Positions 16,156 through 24,104 of a stretch of DNA of 36,816 bases are shown here, one piece after another. The position numbers and the translations under genes are program-made. Origin of the DNA: a virus; IMG/VR virus record IMGVR_UViG_3300037485_000671, positions 1 through 36,816 of that record; one strand, given 5' to 3'. The stretch's first letter is position 1; the number at the start of each line of letters is the position of its first letter. The notes beneath the pieces are model-generated. The model saw only the letters and a program-made list of their open reading frames with translations. It did not search any database and had not been told where the DNA came from.

Positions 16156-17616
16156 TTAGAGCATTCGGCGGCGGCTAAAGACTGCGGGGGCATCTGCGGG
16201 CGGCTGCTGCCCTTCCGGGGCTGCGGTCTGCCCAAGCATCTGCGACAACTGATCCGCGCCACCATTGGACGGGCCAAGGATGGTTTCGTCTTGCTTGGGT
16301 TCCGACAGGCCAAGCAGGTCGCGCACCTCGCGTTCGGACACCTTGCCACCCATCGCTACGAACTTCTCAATAGCGTCAAGTCGATCCTTCGGGTCGGGCC
16401 GCTCCGGGGCAAACACGAACCGCAGGGAAGACACTTCCTCTTCGGTCGCGCCAAGCATGGAAGCGATGACGCGCACGAAGTCGCAGGTGAGGCTGTCCGC
16501 AAGGCAATCCGCGTGGTAGCGGATGATGCGGGAAAGCGTGTCCGCGTGCAGGTCGGCAACGCCGGAACCAAGCCCGGTTGCCTGTGCTTCGCTTGACAGC
16601 GTTTGCCCGATAATGGCTTCCTTGATCTTGCCGGAGAACCAACCAACCAGTTCCATGAAGACCTGTGCGCGTCCCGCGTTCGGCTCCTTGATGTCGATGT
16701 CGTACAACTTGTCCGTACCCGACTGCGGCAACAGGACGCTGTTGTCGTTGGTCAGGTTGGCAAGCACGTTTTCCATCATCACGCGGCCTTCGTCCTGCCC
16801 AAGCGGGTAGTAGCCCACGCGAATACCCATTGCGTACCGCTCCGCGTAGGTGATCGCGTCTTGCAGAATCTCCTGCTTGGCAAGCCACATAAACCAACAG
16901 ATATCACGCGCACCCACACCCCGGTAGATGGATTCGGACGCGTTGGGATCGTTGAAGTCAGGGGCCGACACGAACACGCGATGCAGGATGATCGCCTTGC
17001 GTTCCTGCTCCGTGAAGATATGGACGCGGCTGTCAAATCCGATGTTCTGCGCAGACGGGCCATCGGACGAGTACGCCGCGCCCACGCGCATCGCAAGGTT
17101 TCCGCGCTGATCGTAGTTCAGGGTATCGGGGTGGAACGGATACCACTCCTTCACGCCAACGCCAAGCCGCGCATCCTTCTGATACACCACGTTGCACGCG
17201 GAGTTGCCATACCACACCGCTTCATGCATGGAACGGATGAAGTCGTTGCGCCGGGGCATCGCCTCAAAGATTTTGCCAATGCGGTCGGCAAGAGCCTGAA
17301 GCCGCTTGTTCTCCTTGTCATCGGCAACCACCGCCCATTCAAGCGAAGCAAGCGTCACCTGAAGCGAACGAAGGACACCTTCAATGTCCGCATCCGCCCG
17401 CATCATCATCTGATACTGCGGGTTCAGGCGGTAGGCAAGGCTGCTGTTGCGCAGCAACTTGTCCGCCGTTGTGAAGAACGAACGCTGAACCTCCACGCTC
17501 GTAGCAAGCGGGCTAGTGATGCCGCGCTTGATCGGGGCGGGCAGCGGCTTGCGCGGACGCTGCTTCGGGGTCAAGCCGTTCTGCATGGGGTTGGTGCCGT
17601 CTAGAGATTCTGCCAT
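16156..17616 (-). CDS. Portal protein, DUF935 / Mu gp29-like
   Basis: 486 residues, ATG with AAGGAA upstream. N-terminal I-T-S-P-L-A-T-S and the segment D-A-D-I-E-G-V-L-R-S-L-Q, then S-L-E-W-A-V, M-H-E-A-V-W-Y-G and a long helical region ending with a Q/P/A tail are typical of DUF935 portals. Twelve copies would form the DNA channel at the packaging vertex and dock the terminase. It is followed at once by the Mu F-like gene. Confidence 0.88.
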   Translation of the reverse strand: MAESLDGTNPMQNGLTPKQRPRKPLPAPIKRGITSPLATSVEVQRSFFTTADKLLRNSSLAYRLNPQYQMMMRADADIEGVLRSLQVTLASLEWAVVADDKENKRLQALADRIGKIFEAMPRRNDFIRSMHEAVWYGNSACNVVYQKDARLGVGVKEWYPFHPDTLNYDQRGNLAMRVGAAYSSDGPSAQNIGFDSRVHIFTEQERKAIILHRVFVSAPDFNDPNASESIYRGVGARDICWFMWLAKQEILQDAITYAERYAMGIRVGYYPLGQDEGRVMMENVLANLTNDNSVLLPQSGTDKLYDIDIKEPNAGRAQVFMELVGWFSGKIKEAIIGQTLSSEAQATGLGSGVADLHADTLSRIIRYHADCLADSLTCDFVRVIASMLGATEEEVSSLRFVFAPERPDPKDRLDAIEKFVAMGGKVSEREVRDLLGLSEPKQDETILGPSNGGADQLSQMLGQTAAPEGQQPPADAPAVFSRRRML

Positions 17617-17659
17617 AGTGCATTCCTTCGTATCACAGGTTCAACCATTAAAGACCAAA

Positions 17660-19549
17660 TCAGGATAGAAGTGCGCCAACCATGTAATTTCCAAAAGCCA
17701 TGTATGCATTTTCAGAACTCATGGCAGTCATTTGCCAACCTGAAGCACCGCCCGGAGTTGGATTCGGAACCGATGTCACACCCGAATCCGTCCATGTCGT
17801 GCTTGCAGACAGGGCACTTGTTCGCAGGTGAACGCTATACGGGGTAAGCGTTCCCGCGTTGACATAGAAGGAATACTGATAGCCCGCGCTCAATTGAGCC
17901 GCTGATCGGTACGCCTCAAAGTCACAGTAGGTGATGTTTCTTCCGTCATTGATACTGGCGGTTGCCCACGCTTTTGCGTTGTCGTTGAAGATCGGGCGGT
18001 TGACATACCACGCTTCTCCACCGTCAGCATTGGGCGTGGGGTGGGTACTGGTAATCAGGAACGCAAGATCATTAGCCGGGTAACCAAGTGCAGTCCATTC
18101 CGTTCGGAACACCGAAATGATTGAATCAAGGTTGGTCGTGTACGTTGCGCCCGTTGCGCCGTCATTGATTCCCGATTGCGTAAGCACAAGAACCCGCCCC
18201 GTGCCTCCGGCAACAATCTGACGCTGACGCAGTTCCCGAAGGGTAGCGCGAACAAGCGTTGTGTTGCTTGCCATGTCGCTAGCAAGTTCGGCGGTCGTGC
18301 GTCCGCTGTAGTAGGTCAAATTCGTTACCGAATATCCCTTGCCAGTTTGGAACATCAACGAGTGCCAAAAGAACGCCGCAGGGCCGACAACGTAATCGGC
18401 TGTCGTTCCGCTCAAGTATCCATCGACATTGCAAGCAAACGAAACGGCGATGTTGGAGACTTCGGGAGCGTTGAAATTGAGTGTTGCTGCGGTTGAAGCA
18501 ATCCCATTCGTCCCGGTGTTTGTGGAAATCGGAGTTGCCGAACGAGCAACAATCGTGTTCACGCCTCTCGCAACGCTCAACTTGAATTGACCGCTGCCGG
18601 AAGCAAACGTCCCGTACACAACGCGATACTGAAGCGGAACACCGCCCGAACCACTTCCTGCCGCAAACGAGGTGCTTGCAGCGGGAACAATTCTCGCCCC
18701 GTTCGCTGCGCTCGTATAGGTGTTGGTCGGGGTAGCAGCATTGACAAACGCCGCGTCAAACGTATTCCCGTTTGGCTTGAAGTTCGTAAATGTGCCGACC
18801 GCGCTGCTCAACGCAACCGCATTCGCATCCGATGTTGCAACCTTTGCATTCAGCGCAGACATGGTTCCGTTGCCGCTTGCGCTTGCATCAAAAGTATTGC
18901 CCCTCCAACTGAACAACGTCATGTTCGTAAAGGTTCCGCCCGAAAATGCGCTTCCGTTCCCGGCAACGTTCTGTGCAATTGGCGCAAGGCACGTTGCATA
19001 CTGCAATGCACCTCTGTATGCGAGTGCTTCCCGGAATCCAGTAGAGATGCCGCAGTTGTTGTACCCGGTGTTCGAATCGCCAATGGTGATTACGTCAACC
19101 GAATCGGTTCCTGCCACGACATCCGAAATGAACGCGTTTGCGCGGCGGGAGCCGTACAGGCCAGTTTGCATACTGTCCACGGAGCCAACGCGCTGCGCCC
19201 AAAAGATTTCGCCGCTCGCTGCGTTGTCACACGCGACAAACTGTATGCGGGCCGTAGCGGTCACCACCGCGCCATCGGTCGTAGGGCACAGGCCGTCACC
19301 CGTGGAGATCTTTCCGCCCGCACGCAACTGCATGAACTCGCTGTTCTGAAGCACAACGAGATCACCCGTTTCGGCGTGGTACACGCTGTCAAATTCGCGG
19401 ACGCTGCCGTCCGTCACGCCAAGCACGATTTCCTGCTCCGTGTCGGCAACCACCAACTTGAACGGGTCAGCGGTCGTTGCCTGAACGCAAGAGAACGGGA
19501 GGATGTTCCCGGCGGCGGTGAAGTTCGGCGTATGTCCTGCGGTACTCAT
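17660..19549 (-). CDS. Decoration-like domain fused to an SGNH-type hydrolase
   Basis: 629 residues, ATG with GGGAG upstream. Residues 1-122 match the decoration-like genes at 19552-19938 and 12190-12600 (T-P-N-F-T-A, I-V-L-G-V-T-D-G-S, A-C-D-N-A-A-x-x-E-I). Residues 150-629 look like an SGNH/GDSL hydrolase: block I I-G-D-S-N with Ser159, block III G-I-N-D (N462, D463), a possible His574 in Y-S-V-H-L (the usual Asp three residues before it is not there) and a C-terminal helix. About 300 residues, beta-rich, sit between blocks I and III and may bind glycans. It probably displays an esterase on the capsid surface; activity is uncertain. Confidence 0.75.
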   Translation of the reverse strand: MSTAGHTPNFTAAGNILPFSCVQATTADPFKLVVADTEQEIVLGVTDGSVREFDSVYHAETGDLVVLQNSEFMQLRAGGKISTGDGLCPTTDGAVVTATARIQFVACDNAASGEIFWAQRVGSVDSMQTGLYGSRRANAFISDVVAGTDSVDVITIGDSNTGYNNCGISTGFREALAYRGALQYATCLAPIAQNVAGNGSAFSGGTFTNMTLFSWRGNTFDASASGNGTMSALNAKVATSDANAVALSSAVGTFTNFKPNGNTFDAAFVNAATPTNTYTSAANGARIVPAASTSFAAGSGSGGVPLQYRVVYGTFASGSGQFKLSVARGVNTIVARSATPISTNTGTNGIASTAATLNFNAPEVSNIAVSFACNVDGYLSGTTADYVVGPAAFFWHSLMFQTGKGYSVTNLTYYSGRTTAELASDMASNTTLVRATLRELRQRQIVAGGTGRVLVLTQSGINDGATGATYTTNLDSIISVFRTEWTALGYPANDLAFLITSTHPTPNADGGEAWYVNRPIFNDNAKAWATASINDGRNITYCDFEAYRSAAQLSAGYQYSFYVNAGTLTPYSVHLRTSALSASTTWTDSGVTSVPNPTPGGASGWQMTAMSSENAYMAFGNYMVGALLS

Positions 19550-19551
19550 GT

Positions 19552-19938
19552 TTAGTTCTCCCAACTCTGAACGCGGAATGCCCACACAATTTCATTAATG
19601 GCGGCGTTGTCACACGCCTGAAGGAATGCCCGTTCTCCCGGGTCAATAGGAAGCACCCTGCCATCGGCTGACGGCTTCAACAGGTCGCCCGCGACAACAT
19701 CGCCATCGGTCTGCACCTGTACGAACCGACCGTTCTGCAAACTGACGGAGCCGCCCGCAATCGCGTGTTCCTTCGCGTCGAACTTGCGGGTACTGCCATC
19801 GGTCACGCCTAGGACAATCTGACTCGCGCTGTTGGCAACGAGGAGTTGAAACGGGCCGGACGTATCCATGCGCACAAGCCGAAACGGATACACGGTTTCG
19901 TTCGCGGTGAAGTTAGGGATGTACCCGGCGGTAGACAT
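19552..19938 (-). CDS. Head decoration-like protein, paralogue 2
   Basis: 128 residues (MSTAGYIPNFTANETVYPF...), ATG overlapping the previous stop by one base (TAATG). It aligns over its whole length with the N-terminus of the downstream fusion and with the gene beside the capsid: P-N-F-T-A, I-V-L-G-V-T-D-G-S, L-Q-N-G-R-F-V-Q, A-C-D-N-A-A-I-N-E-I. Tandem position just before the fusion suggests duplication. Likely a capsid surface protein. Confidence 0.75.
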   Translation of the reverse strand: MSTAGYIPNFTANETVYPFRLVRMDTSGPFQLLVANSASQIVLGVTDGSTRKFDAKEHAIAGGSVSLQNGRFVQVQTDGDVVAGDLLKPSADGRVLPIDPGERAFLQACDNAAINEIVWAFRVQSWEN

Positions 19939-20993
19939 TAGATTTCGCCCCTGCGCTTCATGTCAAGCGCGATTGCCACAGCCTGATCGTGTGGCTTGCC
20001 TTCGTCCATAAGTTTGCGAATCTTGCGGGACAGGGCATCGTCTTCGCCCGCGCTGATCTTCTCGCCTTCGCGGATAGCGTTGCGAGACTTCGCGCCGGGG
20101 CGGGAAGAATTGAATTTCTTCCATTCTGCCGCGTACTGCCGAAGTTCGCCCGTGTCCCGATCCTGACGGTCATACAGGTTAATCAGCATCGTGAATGCAC
20201 GATCCAAGTCACGATCCGAAAGCGAGGGACGCAGGTTGAGGTTTGCGCGAATCTTCCTTGCGGTTTCCCTGCCGCTTTCGGTTTGCGTAAGCCAAACCTG
20301 CGCGATGCCAAACGCGGCCTTCGCGCCGGGGCGGGAAAATCGTCCCTTTGATTCTGTAATGCTCTTGCCTTCAAACATCAGGTTGCGCGATTTGTTGTCC
20401 GCAGTCACCATAACTTGCGCGGCAACGGTGTTGTCGGGCCAATACCGCTGCGGCTTTTCCCGCGATGGATCTAGCACAACAATACCCGTATAAAGCGTTC
20501 TGCCGTCATCCTTGTTGATTCGCTTGTAACTGCGGAATGTCTCTCCACCAATGACGATTTCTTTGGTGTAGTTGACACTCGCATAAGGCGATGTCCGCTC
20601 GGCTTTGATCTTTGCGTCAGGTCGCGCAAACACGCCAAGACGCGCTGCGATTTCCTTCTTCATGTCGCTCATGCCGTTCTTTTCCTTGTTGTCCATTTGA
20701 TCTACCTTTCGCTTTGCCCATGCCTTCCCGGCATCGCCACCCCACAGAAGCCACGCGATGTAGCCCGCGCTGTCCTTGCCCCATCCCTCGCCCTGCTTGT
20801 CAACTTCGTGCCGTGCGAAGTACGAATGCATTCGCTTGACGGTTTCGGGGGACAGGTTCTTGCGGTTGCTGATGTCGCGGGCGCGTGCAACGCCGATAGC
20901 CGTGCCGCCTCTCCCGTGCTTCTCGCGCAGTTCTAAACCACGCGCAGCGTTCGTTGCCATCTCTTCCGTAGGCTTGAAGTCGATGTCAGGCAC
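19938..20993 (-). CDS. Phage structural-associated protein with SRPGAKA hinges
   Basis: 351 residues, GTG start. Residues 1-100 carry a conserved phage pattern, N-A-A-R-G-L-E-L-R-E-K-x-G-R-G-G-T and S-Y-F-A-R-H-E-V-D, ending S-A-G-Y-I-A-W-L-L-W-G-G-D-A-G. An internal M-S-D-M-K-K-E-I-A-A-R-L-G near residue 108 matches the start of the modular gene at 13865 and has its own GGAA site, so it may be a second start. Two good and one poor SRPGAKA hinges follow; the C-terminal K-P-H-D-Q-A-V-A-I-A-L-D-M-K-R-R-G-E is seen in other phage proteins. Function unknown. Confidence 0.75.
   Translation of the reverse strand: MPDIDFKPTEEMATNAARGLELREKHGRGGTAIGVARARDISNRKNLSPETVKRMHSYFARHEVDKQGEGWGKDSAGYIAWLLWGGDAGKAWAKRKVDQMDNKEKNGMSDMKKEIAARLGVFARPDAKIKAERTSPYASVNYTKEIVIGGETFRSYKRINKDDGRTLYTGIVVLDPSREKPQRYWPDNTVAAQVMVTADNKSRNLMFEGKSITESKGRFSRPGAKAAFGIAQVWLTQTESGRETARKIRANLNLRPSLSDRDLDRAFTMLINLYDRQDRDTGELRQYAAEWKKFNSSRPGAKSRNAIREGEKISAGEDDALSRKIRKLMDEGKPHDQAVAIALDMKRRGEI
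20086..20105 (-). repeat. SRPGAKA hinge repeat, copy 6
   Basis: Copy of the 20-base unit with one mismatch near one end; encodes S-R-P-G-A-K-S. Confidence 0.75.
20317..20336 (-). repeat. SRPGAKA hinge repeat, copy 7
   Basis: Exact 20-base copy; encodes S-R-P-G-A-K-A-A-F. A further degenerate copy (F-A-R-P-D-A-K-I) is near 20605-20630. Confidence 0.8.
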
Positions 20994-21023
20994 GGCGCGA
21001 TGTTACCGCCCGTCTGCCGACCA

Positions 21024-22490
21024 TCAAGCAAAGAATGGGCGTTTCGCCCCCGTAGCCTTGAACAGCCTTCCAATCGCGTCCGGGTTCTCAATGCGCTTGG
21101 GAACCTTCTCGCCGATGGACAGGGAGCCGCGCACGGCTTCGCCGCACAGGTCAACGATGGCATCCACCGTGTCATCGTGCGCCCCGGCGGGGAACGCAAG
21201 CATTTCGTCTAGCACAGGCTGAAACGATGGCAACACCTTGCCAGTTCCGTCTATGGGGAACATCAACTTGCCCTGCTCCACGAACGGTTGCGCCCCGGCT
21301 GCGCGTAGGTGCTTGTCCGTGGTGCGCTCCACCGCAACCATCGGTTGGCTTGTCATCTCCCGGAATTGATCGAAGATGCCCTTCTGCGGCCCGTTCGCCT
21401 CTGCAAGCACCACCGATGCGCCGCGTCTTGACAACAGCGCGGCGGCTTGTTTGGCAAACACGGGGAACGATTCGCGCACGCGGAGGATGTCGGTCAGGTA
21501 CAGGCGGCGCGTGGCATCGACTTCACCCACGATGCAGACGGAGTAGTCAGGGTCATCGCGCTCTTGCGCCTTCTTGCCATAGCCCCAATCCAACGCCGCA
21601 ATGACGCGTGTTACTTTCGGCAAGGTTTCGTGCTTGTAGTGCGTCACCCATTCCGGGCGGAACACCAACAGGTCACTTGACAACGGCACAAGTTCGTAGG
21701 CGCGGGCGTAAGCCATCGCGCCCATCTCCTTGCGCTTGGCTGCGAGGATGTCCGGCGTAAACACCTCGCCCCACGGGCTATTCGTGCCGATGCACGGGCG
21801 GCGGAGGAGCGTTTCGGCTTCCTCGCATTCGCGCCGCCATTGCGCGGTTATGTCATCCGTGTGGAATGGGGTTGCGCTGCGCCACACCCGGGAAGGGTGT
21901 TCCGCGCTTGGGTCAAGCATGGGAAGCCAAATGTTGCCAACGGCTTCCTTCACCTGTTCACGCAGCGCGGGCTGCAACACGGCGTTCCGCAGGTCGCAGA
22001 TATCGTCAAGCCACAGAACGTCAGCGCGTCCGCCCGTGCGCCCGAAGATGCCCGAAGCCTGTACGGACGGGTCACGGCGCGGGGCAAGCCCCGGGGATAT
22101 GACGCTCCACGCAGTCACCGTGTCTTCCCCGGGCTTCAGTTTGACTTCCGGGAACGTGGCTGCGTAGGCCGGGGAGCGAATGATGTCACGGATGAAACGG
22201 CTTGTAGCGGCTGCGGCTTCGTCATTCTGCCCGATGATCTTGAAGCGCGTTTGCGGGCGCACCCCAAGCCACCACGCAGTTAGGTAGGACAACGTGGAAG
22301 TCTTCGCATGACCGCGTGGCAACTCCGCGTACCAAGCGTGAGTTGACAACGCAACGCCAAGCAGTTCCCGCTGCAACCCTGATACGGGTCGGCCCAAGCA
22401 AAGCGCGAGGAACGCGGCGGGGTTGTCCCGGGCTGCTTGGATCGCCTCTTGTGGGGTCAGGGCTTGCGCTTTGGCTTTGCGGGGGGGCAA
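21024..22490 (-). CDS. terL: Large terminase subunit
   Basis: 488 residues, TTG start with AAGGAG 5 bases upstream. The ATPase domain has a variant Walker A, L-P-R-G-H-A-K-T-S (57-65), and Walker B V-L-W-L-D-D (158-163). The C-terminal nuclease has A-A-L-D-W-G-Y (Asp301), V-L-A-E-A-N-G and H-D-D-T-V-D-A, the usual acidic clusters. It packages DNA through the portal and cuts it. It overlaps the small subunit by 34 bases. Confidence 0.93.
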   Translation of the reverse strand: MPPRKAKAQALTPQEAIQAARDNPAAFLALCLGRPVSGLQRELLGVALSTHAWYAELPRGHAKTSTLSYLTAWWLGVRPQTRFKIIGQNDEAAAATSRFIRDIIRSPAYAATFPEVKLKPGEDTVTAWSVISPGLAPRRDPSVQASGIFGRTGGRADVLWLDDICDLRNAVLQPALREQVKEAVGNIWLPMLDPSAEHPSRVWRSATPFHTDDITAQWRRECEEAETLLRRPCIGTNSPWGEVFTPDILAAKRKEMGAMAYARAYELVPLSSDLLVFRPEWVTHYKHETLPKVTRVIAALDWGYGKKAQERDDPDYSVCIVGEVDATRRLYLTDILRVRESFPVFAKQAAALLSRRGASVVLAEANGPQKGIFDQFREMTSQPMVAVERTTDKHLRAAGAQPFVEQGKLMFPIDGTGKVLPSFQPVLDEMLAFPAGAHDDTVDAIVDLCGEAVRGSLSIGEKVPKRIENPDAIGRLFKATGAKRPFFA

Positions 22491-22864
22491 GGCTGCTCCT
22501 TGATGACCGCCCGGGCCACGGCATCTAGTTGCGCGTCCGTCAGGCTATCCATGATCTCTACGCGGTCGGTTGCCGTCCCCGCGTCTAGTCGGCTGATCCT
22601 GTCAAGTTGGATAGCGGCTTCGATCTTGTCTTTCCGCAGGGACGCAAGGCACTCGCTTGCGCGGATGCGGTCGCGGACAGACGCGTTGGGATCGTCAATG
22701 ATGGCCTTCAGGGCGGCAGGGATGCCGACAGAGGCTTCCGCCGGGATGTCCCATCCCTGATAGACGGCGGCTTCAATGACGCGCAGATGTTGCCGCTGCT
22801 CCCATCGCTTGGCGCGGTCTGAAGGTTCCCCCAATCCCCCGGTAGGGTCTTGCTCATTCGGCAT
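22457..22864 (-). CDS. Putative small terminase subunit
   Basis: 135 residues from ATG 22864, picked because AAGGAGG lies 8 bases upstream; ATGs at 22885 and 22903 have no such site. Largely helical (Q-H-L-R-V-I-E-A-A-V-Y-Q-G-W, R-D-R-I-R-A-S-E-C-L-A-S-L-R) with a basic P-P-A-K-P-K-R-K-P tail. Its place directly before and overlapping terL fits a DNA-recognising small subunit; no family motif was recognised. Confidence 0.68.
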   Translation of the reverse strand: MPNEQDPTGGLGEPSDRAKRWEQRQHLRVIEAAVYQGWDIPAEASVGIPAALKAIIDDPNASVRDRIRASECLASLRKDKIEAAIQLDRISRLDAGTATDRVEIMDSLTDAQLDAVARAVIKEQPCPPAKPKRKP

Positions 22865-22916
22865 CGCTTCTGCCTCCTTGCTCATCGTATCCGCACCTGT
22901 CAAGACTTGCCAACTT

Positions 22917-23201
22917 TCACACTACGTTCCTGCGCTTGTTGGTGATCTTGACACCCTTTCGCGTGCGAACGGCTATCAGGTCGTACCCGGCTGCGTCAAG
23001 CAGGGCAAGCGCAACGGTCAGGGTGGGGGTACTTGCGGTCGCTGATTCGGGCGGGGCAAGCACGGAATCCACCGTGTGTACGCGGCATAGGTCGTTGGCT
23101 GCACAGGCTTTGGCGAATCCGTAGCGCGAACTGTTGTCTTGCTCAAGCGCGGCCATGATGGCTAGGCGAACGTCCTGCGGTGATTCGATGGAATGCTTCA
23201 C
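22917..23201 (-). CDS. Small HTH-like protein on a leaderless mRNA
   Basis: 94 residues, GTG start at 23201. Helical N-terminus (P-Q-D-V-R-L-A-I-M-A-A-L, R-Y-G-F-A-K-A-C), then T-P-T-L-T-V-A-L-A-L-L-D-A-A-G-Y-D-L, a pattern seen in XRE-like phage regulators; the last residues are basic. The promoter at 23208-23235 puts +1 on the GTG, so no leader is made. It is the first gene before the terminase and late genes and may regulate them. DNA binding is inferred. Confidence 0.7.
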   Translation of the reverse strand: MKHSIESPQDVRLAIMAALEQDNSSRYGFAKACAANDLCRVHTVDSVLAPPESATASTPTLTVALALLDAAGYDLIAVRTRKGVKITNKRRNVV

Positions 23202-23207
23202 GCGTTG

Positions 23208-23235
23208 ATTATACCCGCTGCGCCGGGGCGGTCAA
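23208..23235 (-). promoter_or_regulatory. Consensus promoter before the packaging/structural operon
   Basis: TTGACC (23235-23230), 16-bp GC-rich spacer, perfect TATAAT (23213-23208). +1 falls about 7 bases on, at the G of the GTG start codon. Likely the start of transcription of the late operon, since no other good promoter is seen before the terminase. Confidence 0.82.
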
Positions 23236-23261
23236 GGGGACGGGCACGATTACCCGTCCCC
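23236..23261 (-). terminator. Hairpin between gene end and next promoter
   Basis: GGGGACGGG, loop TAATCGTG, CCCGTCCCC: a perfect 9-bp stem directly 5-prime of the TTGACC. No U tract follows, so termination may be partial or the hairpin may insulate the promoter. Confidence 0.55.
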
Positions 23262-23271
23262 TGCGCGTTGA

Positions 23272-23592
23272 TTAGGCTTGCGCTGCGCGGCGTTCCCGGG
23301 CGGCTTGCGCTGACAGGAATTCGGACATCTTGCGCCGATCCTTGTAATCGTCTTGGAGCATATTGAAGGTTTCCGCTTCGGCGTTCTCCGCTTCGATCAG
23401 TTCCGCCGTCATCGCGGCAAGGATGCTCTTGCGGGAAGCGTTGATTTCCAATCCGGACATCGCCTCAATCGCCTTCCGAATGTTGACGGCTTCGGTTCGC
23501 TCCTTTAGGAGCATCGGCTCCAACCGTGCGATCCGGGCTGCGGCTTGGAAGAGGATTCGCGTTGCGTACTGCTTGTCGGTTTCGGTCTTCAT
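23272..23592 (-). CDS. Small helical protein of unknown function
   Basis: 106 residues from ATG 23592 (AAGGAAA upstream). Highly charged, nearly all helical, with coiled-coil character (R-I-L-F-Q-A-A-A-R-I-A-R-L-E, A-E-L-I-E-A-E-N-A-E-A-E-T) and an alanine/arginine C-terminus. Second gene of a two-gene unit behind the AGGTC-leader promoter at 23938. No family recognised. Confidence 0.65.
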   Translation of the reverse strand: MKTETDKQYATRILFQAAARIARLEPMLLKERTEAVNIRKAIEAMSGLEINASRKSILAAMTAELIEAENAEAETFNMLQDDYKDRRKMSEFLSAQAARERRAAQA

Positions 23593-23612
23593 GGCTGTTT
23601 TCCTTTCTTGGT

Positions 23613-23876
23613 TTAGGCGTTGCACAGGTTGGCAATGTCGGTGCGAATGTCAGAGGCAATGTCGGTAGCGCGGTTGCGCTCACCAAGCCCGCCGCCCCAT
23701 TCGTATCCCGCATCCTTGCACGGGCCGAAATCCCACATCTTGCCATCCGGTGCAGACAGGTACAGGGTGTGCGGTGCTTCACGGTGCGGGGCGGGGTGAT
23801 ATTCGTAGTTTCCGCCCATCGCAATCAGGCGTTCGACTTGCGTGCGGATGCAATTGGGCATGGTTTCGGTGTTCAT
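23613..23876 (-). CDS. Small protein of unknown function with AGGTC leader
   Basis: 87 residues, acidic to neutral, with N-Y-E-Y-H-P-A-P-H and D-G-K-M-W-D-F-G-P-C-K-D-A-G-Y-E-W-G-G-G. First gene behind promoter and leader 23877-23965. Two Cys residues and several His are scattered, without a clear metal motif. Function unknown. Confidence 0.62.
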   Translation of the reverse strand: MNTETMPNCIRTQVERLIAMGGNYEYHPAPHREAPHTLYLSAPDGKMWDFGPCKDAGYEWGGGLGERNRATDIASDIRTDIANLCNA

Positions 23877-23931
23877 GGCTCTGTCTCGTGTGCCGTCTAC
23901 CGGACGGTGCGGGCCAAGCGACCTGCTTGAC
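23877..23931 (-). promoter_or_regulatory. Double-hairpin mRNA leader, AGGUC loop
   Basis: Predicted 5-prime leader. Hairpin 1: CAAGC, loop AGGTC, GCTTG (23929-23915). Hairpin 2: CCGTC, loop CGGTA, GACGG (23907-23893). A weak ACGAGACA site follows, then ATG 23876. Confidence 0.75.
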
Positions 23932-23937
23932 TCCTGA

Positions 23938-23965
23938 AGGATACCCCCTGTTCCGGCGTGGTCAA
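23938..23965 (-). promoter_or_regulatory. Promoter with GC-rich spacer (unit 23876-23272)
   Basis: TTGACC (23965-23960), 16-bp spacer, TATCCT (23943-23938). +1 near 23931, one or two bases before hairpin 1. Exactly 14 bases upstream of the -35 box lies the inverted repeat aatccgatggattta (plus strand, 23979-23993), in the same place as at two other promoters. Confidence 0.75.
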
Positions 23966-24013
23966 GGGGGTAGAGGTGAATCCGATGGATTTATGTCAAA
24001 ATCTTTGAGTGCC

Positions 24014-24062
24014 AATAAACCGCCCGTGAGCGCGGCACTTCCTGTGGGCGGGTCACGGGCGG
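24014..24062 (-). terminator. Intrinsic terminator after the Gp157-like gene
   Basis: CCGCCCGTGA (24062-24053) and TCACGGGCGG (24029-24020) form a perfect 10-bp stem around a 23-base loop, followed by TTTATT. It ends the ERF operon 40 bases after the last stop. Confidence 0.75.
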
Positions 24063-24104
24063 GAGACGAGCCGCCGAAGCGGCAAGCGAAGAATTGGCTT
24101 GAGT

